DNA from: Pohlia nutans | Lineage: Eukaryota; Streptophyta; Bryopsida; Bryales; Mniaceae | NCBI GenBank assembly: GCA_022496805.1 | Contig: CM040094.1 | Coordinates: 14,469,501 to 14,533,500 of the forward strand | Length of the DNA stretch: 64,000 nucleotides | Direction of reading: 5' to 3' | Shown: positions 24,610 through 34,646 of the stretch, piece by piece | Layout: each line of letters opens with the position of its first letter | How positions within the stretch are numbered: the first letter of the stretch is position 1 | Notes under the pieces: generated by a model | What the model was told of the DNA's origin: nothing | What the model saw: the letters and a program-made list of their open reading frames with translations, nothing else | Database searches by the model: none | Translations under genes and position numbers: made by a program

Positions 24610-27501
24610 TTACCGCCGAAGTGGAAAATGGGCCTTGTAAAAACACGTCCCAAGGTGGAAAAACACATCCCCACATTGAGGGCATGATAAATTAGTGAGG
24701 GTCGTGGAGTGGCAATGTCTACACACTCGTCGTTTTGTGGTCTTCACAAGTGAATGAACACAAGGGCGGCGATTGTAAACCGAAGTGACTCCTCTTCTTT
24801 TGCCCCAATTTGCCATAAGAGCCTCCGCTAAATTCATGGTGAAATCAATGTGATCAAGTGAGCGCTTCCCCGCCATCTTGGAATAACTTTTGTGCATAAT
24901 CCAAGAGTTCACACGACACGTGTCAATCATGAAAAATAACAACCGATGCCACCATTTGTGGCTTCTAACCTGACAAGAATATTCTCCGCGGAGTTGGTCA
25001 GATACGTCCACACCACGCATCCACGTGGTGTATTCTTTATGAACGGGAGATGTTGGAATATCGTGCTTGCGGCCTTTGAGAGTTCGAGGCACAGTCTCCG
25101 GGTTTAGAGGATCACTTGACACCGGTTTAGCATGGGTAGATAACAAAAGGACCGGTTTTTTATCTACCCATACTACACATGACAACTTACCGGTCACGTG
25201 CATGCGCCAACTGAGCGATCCTTGGGGCTTTGTACTCCACCTCTTTTTATCCGTAAGCATAGAAGGAAGTCCAATGCGATCCGAACGCACTGTCCCAGTG
25301 GCAAATGTCCCTAATTGCGCCATGTCCATCAACAATTTCACCGAAGTGAAAAAATTGTCGATGAACACAAAATGATTACGCCCATGCAATCCCGACATGA
25401 GATTCATAACCACTTCATAACCACTTTTTACTTCTCCGGGTTTAGCTGATTGCAATGACCCTCGAATTGAAGCGCCCGTATAGACTTCAAAGTCGTACAC
25501 GTATTTTTTGCTAGAGTCCGCTATGCACTATACTTTCACCCCCCACTTACAAGGTATTTTAGGCAAGTATTGCCGAATTGGACAATATTTGCCTTTATAC
25601 CTCACCATCATCTCATCTACCGTAATCATTTGTCCTAAATTCCAATTCTCTTGGCATTTACGACGGACTTCGGTCAATAGCCACCGAAGCTTGCTCAACT
25701 TATCGTGCTCGGGGTCACCCCTAGGAGGCAAGCCTTGGTCATCGACAACATACATACAAGCGGTAATCCTCTCAAATCGCGACCTCGACATACACGACGA
25801 AATAACGCGACAATGCATAAAAGGATCACTTGCTTTCCAATAGGCTCTATGATTAGGTAGAATTCTTACACCCATCAAGATGCAAATTCCAAGCCAAGCT
25901 TGCAATTCTGGAATTGTAAGTTTCCACCAATCCTTGCCTCCTCTTAGGCTACCCTTATCGTTCACGGTTGCGGCATACCAGTTGGTTTCATCACACAATT
26001 TACCTAAGGTAATTTGTGTGATGAATCTCTCAAAAATGCATATAGGTGGTGGTGCTTCCCGCGGTTGCCATGTGGGTCCAGGAGTATCACCTAAAAACAA
26101 AAAAGAGGGATGGGTGTACTCTGACCTGGATTGATCCCACGTCTTGTCAACGTCCAATTGTGTCAACTTACGTCGCTTGGATTGACCTTGTGCACCTTCA
26201 TGGACAGCCCTTCCACCTCTCTGTGTTGCTCCCGCTGCTGCATCATCATTTTCGTTGACTTCAGCCTCGCTAGCAGCTGTACGATTCCTGGATCCTCGGC
26301 CCCCTCTTGCAGGAGCCGGCCCCGGCTGCACCTCATGAGCTGCAGCATGTGTAACTGCAGCATCTCCCTCTGCCGCGTGTTCCTCGCCCTCGGCTGCAGT
26401 CGCCGAACTTGGCTCGCTTTGCAAGGCTGGCCATGAAGCTCTTGATCCCCGCCCACGTACTGCCCTTGAACCGTTGACTCCGCGCCTCCCCCGCCCACGT
26501 TGTCAATCTGCTCCCTCTGCCGCGCCGAGGTCGCCGATTCCCTCAGTCGCCGAGCTCGGCATCTTCCTCTGCCGCGTACCTGCAATCGCCGAATCTCGTG
26601 ATCCCCGCCCCCTTCCGTTGACTCCGCGAGTAAAGGCTCGCCCAACTGCCGCGTGTCCATCGGCCAGCGCCTCCGCCCGCGCGTCCCTGTTGCCGAGCTC
26701 GGAGTCCAACGATTCAACAGCCTAGCCTTGTTGCCTGGATCCTCGCCCACAGCGCGTTCCTCGCCCTCGGCCATAGCGACCTTGGCCCACAACGTCTGCC
26801 TGCCCACAGCGCGTTCCTCGCCCTCGGCCACGTCGACCTTGGCCCACCGCCCCACGCGCACTGGCAGTTTGCAAGCCAGGGCCGTATTCCATGATCTCGT
26901 CGCCCTCGCTCGCAGTCGCAGTTGTCGCAGACGTGCAGGCCTTCTTCGATCTCGCGAGGCTCTTCAATCTGACTGCCGCGCACCTGGAGCTCTCAGCTAG
27001 CAAGTATGGTTCTGGACTTTGATGCTCCGTCCGCCCAGTACAGGCGCCTTCCGAATCCTCCACGCACAGATCAATTCCTTCATGGGTCTGTGAATCGCTA
27101 TCTTCGTCACTTGATCTTCCACTGCCGCGCATTCCCTCCTCTCTCATGAGCTCGTCCATGTCTGTATCGCCGCTGTCGACTGAGAAACCGTGGAGGCTAT
27201 CTACAGTCCCTTGATCCAACAGATCTGGCTCGTCATCACTCTCCTCCACCTCATTTGCGCTGCAGCGAAGATCCTCATCAACAGCGACGCGGCCGTTTAG
27301 CGAGGGAAGAACTGCCGTCCCCTCCGGCCGCAGATGGTAAGTTACTCGATTCTCCGTCCCCTCCAGCTGATTGGCCTGATTCATCGTCCGCTCCAACATC
27401 AGGCCACCATTGTGTGCGTAGCCATGCATTGATGGCGTCGTTGAATCCGTGTTGCTCCCCCTCTGACCTTCGCCGCTTCCATTTGAGAATCGTGGATGCA
27501 T
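24610..27501 (-). pseudogene. piggyBac-like transposase (DDE_Tnp_1_7) with three nonsense codons
   Basis: A single frame of 964 codons is interrupted only by TAG at 26722-26724, TGA at 26503-26505 and TAG at 25528-25530. The N-terminal half is acidic and then Gly/Arg-rich with repeats. The transposase domain runs from about residue 555 (ICIFERFITQITL) onward. The three catalytic Asp are visible: TVDEMMVRYKGKY (D629), FVFIDNFFTS (D715) and RGVDVSDQ (D832). A Cys-rich tail (CRHC..CPQC..H..C) ends the protein. The 25528 stop falls in KWGVKV-stop-CIADS, where the family has Trp, so it is a TGG to TAG change. The two upstream stops might be removed by introns; the third cannot be. The element is probably dead but recently so. 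Confidence 0.92.
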
Positions 27502-29137
27502 GGTAACGCCACAGAAATCTAAGCCCAGATGGCGTGTGTTGCCTCGTAAGACTATCTCTCACGGGTTGCGCAAGCAAAACCGGTGCGTTTAGCAAGCGAA
27601 TCAGCCTTCGTGCCTACTCAACACTGTAACCTTCAGCCTCACACCACGCTTGAATGATCTTCTTACCTTCCTCAAGTTTAGCACGATCTAGATCTAATTG
27701 TGTAGACATTGTGTTTGAAGAGCAAAAGACATAAAATAATGGCTCATTCTAACCCGTGGAATTGTACTGATTTGTTGCGTGGCTACTATCTCACTCTTCT
27801 ACAAGCATGAGAATCTCAGTACTTGAAACGAACAAGTGAAGTCCTTTTATGCAATTTAGAGTTTGCAGGGAGCTTCTTGTTTGGTGGAAGCTGCAAATTC
27901 TTGAGCCGTTAGGAATTCCCGTTAGAAGCAACGAATGTGGAATCTAACCAATCTTTGGGGTTTTAGAGATTGTTGGAAATCTTGTTCATGACTTGTGATC
28001 TACAATACCGTTGTTTTTGACGAATTTAGACCAAGAACCGTTGCGTGATTGATGCCGCAGCCCTTTGTGAAAACTTCTTGTTAGGTTATAAATTGAAGGC
28101 AACCGCCGAGTATAATTTCACTTCTAAACGTTTGAATCAAATTTCAAATTTTGTGAATTACATTACAGTAACTATGGTCCAACCTCATGAGCTTCCACAA
28201 GTTCAAATCGTCGTCACTGGAGTTTTTGTCGCCCACAGTCAATGGAGTTTCTGTTCCACAAGATGCAATTTGTTTTTTCTCCCTTTCACGTCGTGACATG
28301 TGGCAACTTCTCTCGCCCCAATGAGCCCGGCCTTGAATGCAGTGATCTGGACCCTGTCAGGGGCAGATCTCGACCAACGTCCATTTCCAGCCCCTTTGGT
28401 GAAGGGCAGGAGCTCATGAAAATTGCTTTGAATGAAGAATGTCCGACGTCATCGCCACAATTCATCCACATCCATCCACATTCTCTCATCCGGTCTTGTC
28501 ACAGGAGCCCAAAATTTTCACAAACTTTTGAAGAAAATGGAACACTATGAGCAATAAACTTCTCTCTAAAATTAGCAATCGTGTATTTCCGTATGAAAAT
28601 TTTGCACAAGTGACCGTAACTACTTGTAAAATCTATGGTAAAAAGATAGCACTGCAAAAAGTGCCGTATGGATGAGAAAATGGACTTCGAATCTGTACAT
28701 CATGCAAAAAATGCATGGTTGGGCAGTTAGGGGTTAACCATGTACGGTTTAGGAAAAAGTTTATACGTTAAAATAATAAAGGAGCTGGTGCAAGAATAAT
28801 CAAGATTGGACTATATACACTAATGGAACATGAACAAGAGAACACAATCCAAAAAATAATAATACAAGATAACAAACTTCCAAACACAAGAAATACCGCA
28901 TTGTACTGTACATGTGTTGTATTTGTAAGTATTTGCAATATTTTGGTATTTTGTGCGTAGGTTTTTGGATAGCTAAGAAAGTCAGATTCCAAACTTTCTT
29001 TTTGCATCATTTACAAAATCAAAAGTTACACTTTTGAACTTCAGACATTAAACTGAGATGGTTCGGAGATTTTACAGCATTTCAGTTTTTAGTGATTTAG
29101 TGACCACTTAGTGATTACCTGGGCGCTAAAGCATTAA

Positions 29138-29745
29138 ACTGTCAACATTGTTTGCAATGCCCTGAAACACTTATTAGACGCGCGCAATAAATGAGTACAA
29201 TTGAAAATCATGGTTTTAATCTAGGACAAAATGTAAGTCGATATCATGGTCTTTTGGTGGGACGGAAAGAGTAATTTACATCAATTTATTCCATTTTCTT
29301 ATTCCAACGAACGGGAACAGGTTCTGCTACCCACATGCAGGTGTTGTTAGCACGAGCCAGCGAAGAAGAGACACGCCACGCCACATGAGATGCCACGTTC
29401 CACCATCGCGGCCACGTGGAACGCCCAGTTGGAACCTGGACCCCTCTTTTCCCCCCTAGTGTGAAACGGGCAACTCCGTCCCTCTTATCTCTCGTCAAAC
29501 GTCTTCCGGTTCATTCACTCCGCAGGTTCCTTCACTCACTTTTTCCCAGCGATTGATCCAGCTCTTACTCAATCACGCTTTCCAGTCTTCATCAGCATCC
29601 CATCAGCATTCGAACGCGCTTCTTCACCTGAATTTTGGTCGCATATTCTGCCATTTAGGGCTGTAAACAGGGTGTTCCAATTCAAGGGAGATCTCCTGAA
29701 TAATTTCCGTTTCTGGAGTGAGGATTTCTTGGTGGTGGTGTCAAG
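29138..29745 (+). promoter_or_regulatory. Upstream region of the small plastid-protein gene
   Basis: From about 29300 the sequence becomes GC-richer and pyrimidine-rich ('cttcactcactttttccc'), as expected for promoter and 5' leader. ACGTGG occurs at about 29413. No TATA box is assigned with confidence. Confidence 0.35.
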
Positions 29746-30180
29746 ATGGCGATGGCCTTAGGTGCTACGACTTGCCGTGGAGTGTACATGATGATTCCAT
29801 CACCTCCGAGGAGATCGGTTCGTGTTGTAGCGGACGCGAGGAAGACGAAGACGAAGAAGAATAACGCCGTGGATGTGAACGCTGCCTCTCTGAATTCCAC
29901 GCTCCATGAAGGGGAAGGTACTAGGGTTTCGAATGGAACAGTGCTAGGGTCCGAGGAGCCCGAGGTGAAGAAGACGAAAAAGCCGAAGGTCTCCTTGACG
30001 CAGAGGTTGAAACTGGACCAGGCGATGGAGGAAATCGTAGGGTTTATGGCTCCCAGGGAGAAAGGCGACATCAGGGACGTGATTCTCATGAGCTTATCGT
30101 TCGCTGTCCTCGTGTACATCTCACAGCGCCTTGTGTGCCTGTATTGTGTAGTTCGCCACATGGCGTCCCATTCCTTCTAG
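29746..30180 (+). CDS. Small putative chloroplast membrane protein, 144 aa, function unknown
   Basis: An intact single-exon frame. The N-terminus (MAMALGATTCRGV...PPRRSVRVVADARK) is Ser/Thr/Arg-rich without acids for ~30 residues and looks like a plastid transit peptide cleaved near VRVVA. A charged Lys-rich linker follows (~45-90). Then comes a segment that reads like a conserved block (SLTQRLKLDQAMEEIVGFMAPREKGDIRD, ~88-116) leading into one transmembrane helix (VILMSLSFAVLVYISQRLV). A short Cys-containing tail (CLYC) ends it. Codon use and a GC-rich leader support a real gene. I do not recognise the family. A second exon replacing the last few residues is possible. Confidence 0.6.
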   Translation: MAMALGATTCRGVYMMIPSPPRRSVRVVADARKTKTKKNNAVDVNAASLNSTLHEGEGTRVSNGTVLGSEEPEVKKTKKPKVSLTQRLKLDQAMEEIVGFMAPREKGDIRDVILMSLSFAVLVYISQRLVCLYCVVRHMASHSF

Positions 30181-31670
30181 CCTTTGACACGATCGACTCC
30201 ATTGTTGCTCTTGTTATATAGAAGAAGAGCTTTAAAATGATTTGTATTGCAATCAGAAAATCCACTCCAGGTACAATGAGAAAGTGCCAGTGATGCAGAT
30301 GGCCATATTGGACGTTTTAGAAGGGGTTAAACGATTCTTGCATCCCATTTTATATTGTAGTAGTTTCGTTAGCTTGTTTTTTGATTGCCGCTATTTTGTA
30401 CAATTTTGTATCCACAATGGAGGTGCAGTCACCGAGTGTAATATAGTTGCCTTCATGAGAAACGTGCAGTGCAGTGTCCAAATCTTTGGTTGGCAGTTTC
30501 AGGTATACAATTTTCTTGATGAAGTGGTATTCATGTACTATTTGTGTGTGAAAAATTTGGCTGCAGATTGTAGCAAGGTACTGATATTGGATGTGGAGGT
30601 GAAGAATTTGAAAGTGCAGTATAACTTGTTCAGAAATCGTTTTGAGCACTCAGATCTTTGCTCAGCTCCTTTCCACACTGCGGTATCGTCTATAAGGTGA
30701 ATTTCAGTACACTCTGACCTCTTTAATCTGATTGCCTGGGGTGTAGAAAACATAGTTGAATGTGTGACAACATCAGAAAAGTTGGGCCAGAATATTTTGG
30801 TGCCATTTTGACACCAAAGGCCACATTCATGTCATTTTAGTGTCATTTTATTCATACTAGGTTGGTATGGAGGTTGGCACCAAATCATCTTAATTGCATT
30901 TCAATGCACCATCATAGCACCATGTTCACATGCCTTGAAGTTCCTGATGAAGTGTGCGAAAGGAAATGATAGTGTGACAAAGTGTGCAAAATTGTTTCAA
31001 TGTCGTTTTACAGAATGTCAGATGTTGGGCAACAATGCTATAGTAAGGTAGAGGATAAGGATCTCCTATATTTTGGACCCTGTTACAAATAACAAGTGAT
31101 TTATTTTTTTGGACACTTGAACTTATTAGCATGTGATGTAAGCATGGCTTACTTAAATGTTTATGGTCACTGATGTTTGAATTTAAAGGGGGTTATGTTT
31201 ATGGCCACTATCACTTGGAAGGTAGGAATACCATAAACCGGAAAAATAAGGTGATTTGCATTGAAGAGATCAATCAACCCATTCAAACCAAAAGCTTTGT
31301 TGCACCCAAAGTTGGGTGATAGTACACGCATTTCAAGTTGCCAACCGTCGCAATTCTTGGTTTGAGAAATGGCACTTCACTGTTTTGGTAGAAGTCTACT
31401 GCACGGGTAGAGGGTAGTTCACCGGTTTGGGTATTTCTACCTTAGTTTGACTTGAGCAAGTGACACTTTCGCAAGCGTGTTGCAAGACTTACAACCCCAG
31501 TCACATACACTGAATAGGGGTTTTAAGGGGACAAAAAATCAAAGGGACTTATCTTGTGGTAAACAAGGGTATGTAAATATCCTCGCTGTTACAGTAATGG
31601 TAAATATCGTAGCTAACTGAAGATTAATTTGTAGCTACCATTAATAGGTAGACGTCCAACATCACTAAAC
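30181..31670. other. 3' region and intergenic; one repeat
   Basis: 30800-30915 carries 'ccattttgacaccaaa' and 'gtcattttagtgtcatttta', related to the long-TIR element ends at 31672-31760 and 33870-33961. The rest holds no supported gene; the 30242-30700 frame lacks coding features. Confidence 0.4.
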
Positions 31671-32130
31671 TTAGGGTCATCTTATGTCAAAATGACATTA
31701 AAATGACTTAGCCACGGTGGTATAAGGATTAGTGCCATTTTGATGTCAATTTGATGTACGCTTCACATCCATGCAGTATTCTAATGTAAGGTTAACATGT
31801 ATCATTTTCATGTTAACCCCTAAACGTTCTCATTCTTTTCAAATTTGGTATTTTTCCAAAGATCCATTATAAAATGCAACTTAAAGGGATATTTTCAAAC
31901 GATGAATGAATAAAAGTTGAACATTATGCATTTTAGATTCTATCCATATGGTTAGATTTGCAATTGCTATCACCAATATTTGTGTTTTAAATTTCAAACT
32001 GAAAATTTAACACTCTTTTGCAATATGATTACGAATAATATATTGACAATCTAATCATGAAATTTGTTGTGATGGGTTGAAATGTAATACTCTAAGTGTA
32101 GTGATTTTTGGAGATTTTTTGGTTGCTTAA

Positions 32131-32511
32131 CCCTTAAACGTCAAGAGAACTTGGATGGGGCAGCCCGGAAAGAATATAAAAAAAATTCCATTTTTATTTT
32201 AGTTATTTAAAAAAAAAAATTAATTTTTTTTGCAAATACGGCTCTGCAGTGCACGGCTGGCTAGCACTGTAGGACTGCGGCACTGCTGAACTTTAGCTGC
32301 CCCAACCTCAAAACTTGTTCAATTTGATAACTTTGATTGCTTACCAACGATTCCACAATCTCTCAAATGAGGCGAAAATTTGGGATCTAGATCGCCTTTT
32401 CAGTAGCTTTCCAACGCAACAAGTCTCGCTTGATTTGGTTGAGTAAAACTACTTTTTTCTCCAATTATTCCTTTATACCAAGCCCGTGGGGCTTGCTTTG
32501 ATGTTTAAGGG
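32131..32511. mobile_element. TTAA-type MITE nested in the outer element
   Basis: Ends CCCTTAAACG and (inverted) CCCTTAAACATC; TTAA at 32127-32130 and 32512-32515. Sister copy at 48535-48933, sharing 'gggcttgctttgatgtttaa'. Confidence 0.8.
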
Positions 32512-32515
32512 TTAA

Positions 32516-33040
32516 CCCTTTAACGTCCTGATTCAACACTGTTTTCAAAGATTCATTATAAAGTGTTTGATGAAAATTGTACAAAACAAAGTTGTAAATG
32601 TCAATGTGAAGATAACATCTGTACGGTTGGATTCATCATATTTATTATTAATATTTTTAAATTAATTTTGTAAGGTCTTTTCTTGAAATTCAATTTTAAA
32701 TCCAAAATTAACACAAAAAAATCAAGAAATATTTTAAGGAAATTAGAATAACATGCACTACAAGGTGGTATGGTTTTCATTATTTAATTCTACTTATTAT
32801 GGTAAATCATGTTTAAGGTCTCACTTTTTGAACTAAGAATGAAACTTGACACAAACCACTTTTGTTATTTTTCAAAAATTCACATTATCTTATTTTGAAG
32901 ATTCATACCGTACAAATGGTAGTGAACTAATACAAGAATCAAGACAATTTTGGATGGATGAAAAACATCACAAAATGTGTTGAAGGGATGTGACAGAAAT
33001 CATCCAGCGTTCAGAATATAGATGCTGGCGCATCAAAGGG
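32516..33040. mobile_element. TTAA-type MITE abutting the previous one
   Basis: Ends CCCTTTAACG and (inverted) CCCTTTGATGCGCC; TTAA at 32512-32515, shared with the neighbour, and at 33041-33044. Two elements meet at one TTAA. Confidence 0.75.
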
Positions 33041-33188
33041 TTAATTTTAGTACTTGACTTTTTCAAAAGCACTTTTGGACTAAAATCTTTGAAATTTTGG
33101 GTGGAACACTACAACATGAAACGAGGCATAAAAATTTCACAAATCATCTCCTTTCTAATCAGATCACACATGCATGGAGCTAACTTAA

Positions 33189-33728
33189 CCCCTAAGTGAC
33201 GGATCAACCATTTTATGGTCTTTGCCCTTTTTTTATGGGCTGCCCGAAATAGAAAAAACATTTTTATAGAATTTAAAAAATATTTTTAAATAGGTAATCA
33301 AGTCTACTTTCCAACCCAATTTGAATCATGTCAATCCGAGTTAAACTCCACCCGGGAGAAATTTTCAAAGAAAAACACTTCTACATTGTTTAGTGTTAGA
33401 AAACTTACTATTTGGGGAAAGTAATGATGTTCTTTCCGTTGAAAAATTTGCAATTTTGATTTTAGAATAGAATGTCAAGTTTTAAAAAATCATACAAAAT
33501 TTCAAATTCTAAAAATAAAATTTGTGATTCTAATAAATATTTGAAGTTAAATGCTTCCAAATTCATTATGAGATGATAAAAAGCTATTTTTTGATATTTG
33601 ACCGTATGGAAAATTATTAAACATCAAGCTCCTCATTTTCTCTTTTGGACCAAACTTCATCAAAGTTGAAGAAGTAATTTTTTATAACACATTTATGTTT
33701 TGCCCTTACCCCCTCCGTCATTTAGGGG
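33189..33728. mobile_element. TTAA-type MITE, ~545-bp family
   Basis: Ends CCCCTAAGTGACGG and (inverted) CCCCTAAATGACGG; TTAA at 33185-33188 and 33729-33732. Copies at 45478-46023 (same orientation) and 49653-50195 (inverted). All share 'ccattttatggtc' or 'ccattttctggtcgc' near one end. Confidence 0.88.
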
Positions 33729-33961
33729 TTAACTTCCCACAAACGTTTTAGTAAAAAATTCACACTACAAAAAGTGCATGATGAATGAGAAAATGGACTT
33801 CAAATCCGCACATCATGCAAAATATGCATGGTTGGGCATTTAGAGGTTAAGTTTACATCATTTTGAATTGGGGCATGTAATGTTTGCATCATTTTGACAC
33901 CAAAATGGTACTAATCCCTACATCACCATGACATATGTCATTTTGATATTAAAATGACCCT

Positions 33962-34646
33962 TCCTAAGTTTCCTGATGAGGGGTTAAAAATTGCATCAAA
34001 TTATCTACTGGGAATAAAGAAAAAAATGGAATTGGATTGCATCTTCATGATTTTCCTTCTCTCTATGAAAAGCAAGTCCTTGCACGAACTCCCATTTCTA
34101 ATATGCAAAACTACTTATTTCCTCAGTTTATTGTATTTTTACCTTAGATACCTTACAAGAAAGGAACATAGGACAAATTCTTGAGTGCAACTATCTTTAT
34201 TGGTAAACATGAAGCACATCATCCATTCGACATTGCATGAAGGATTGAACCAAGAATACCTTCTTTAGAAGTAACGAAACGAATGATCTGGCTGGGACAC
34301 TCAAAAAGCAAAAGCTCTTCGTGAGTCGAGTAAGCTCACACATGAATAAGACAAGTCTCTCGCTCACATCTTCATCATATTCGGAAGAGCAGCTGTGAAG
34401 CCTACTTTAAACTCAACGAAGAAACCTCATGAATGTGGGGCTCATTGCAGCCTGACCCTACGCACAGCCTCCGTATCAAAGAGGGAAACCGCAGGTGATT
34501 CAAGCCATGATCATGTTACATTGAAGCGGTACCTAACAATGTGGAATCGGGCAAAATGTTCAAAACTGCTCAATTAGTCTATAACCTCATTCATGCATCC
34601 CCAGACCCCGATGCCATTATTACGGCTGGATTTCTGTCAATATTGG
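33962..34646. other. Intergenic and SAM50 3' region
   Basis: No gene is seen. The part nearest 34646 is the presumed 3' UTR of the minus-strand SAM50 gene. Confidence 0.4.

Larger units (their letters stand above)
21987..28733. mobile_element. piggyBac-superfamily DNA transposon, ~6.7 kb, with TTAA target duplication
   Basis: TTAA stands at 21983-21986 and 28734-28737. The ends are CCCCTAAACGACC and, inverted, CCCCTAACTGCCC. It contains a minus-strand transposase pseudogene (24610-27501), a minisatellite (23815-24455) and a captured host exon (23139-23254). The related element at 45471-46824 shows the unoccupied site (TTATCCATGTACGG against TTAA/CCATGTACGG here). Strict TTAA targeting and CCCT-starting ends are defining traits of piggyBac. 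Confidence 0.88.
21599..29133. mobile_element. TTAA-type element split by the piggyBac insertion
   Basis: The left part 21599-21982 starts CCCTTTAGTGCCC after TTAA (21595-21598). The right part 28738-29133 ends GGGCGCTAAAGC before TTAA (29134-29137). Both parts align, inverted, with the related element at 45471-46824, the right part running on directly after the left at about 46421. The two parts are therefore one older element interrupted at 21983-28737. Confidence 0.8.
31817..33846. mobile_element. Outer TTAA-type element of the nested stack
   Basis: It starts CCCCTAAACG after TTAA (31813-31816) and ends TTTAGAGG before TTAA (33847-33850). Its last ~110 bp match the right end of the piggyBac element (28620-28733: 'gatgagaaaatggacttc', 'catgcatggttgggca' families). 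It is therefore the clearest candidate deletion derivative of that transposon. Confidence 0.7.
31672..33961. mobile_element. Long-TIR MITE interrupted by a stack of TTAA elements
   Basis: The left end GGGTCATCTTATGTCAAAAT and the right end, inverted (GGGTCATTTTAATATCAAAA), stay similar for about 70 bp, including 'ggattagt(g/a)ccattttg'. The element is split by the TTAA insertion at 31813-33850. Without the insertion it would be about 250 bp. Confidence 0.65.

Noticed and set aside
23728..24685. Two long minus-strand open frames rich in Phe/His/Ser/Ile and a plus-strand Met-Glu repeat frame
   Set aside because: They are produced by the hexamer minisatellite, which is open in several frames at once.
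25067..27506. Plus-strand frames over the transposase (for example 25508-25843, 26653-27000)
   Set aside because: Antisense to the minus-strand transposase, which carries the catalytic motifs.
30242..30700. 152-codon plus-strand frame
   Set aside because: No domain or membrane pattern consistent with a real protein, low GC, and a strong antisense frame; likely 3' UTR and intergenic.
32990..34184. Short frames that could suggest small genes
   Set aside because: The 32990-33199 frame lies inside TTAA-type elements and recurs in their copies; the 33954-34184 frame lies at the edge of the long-TIR element and has no family features.
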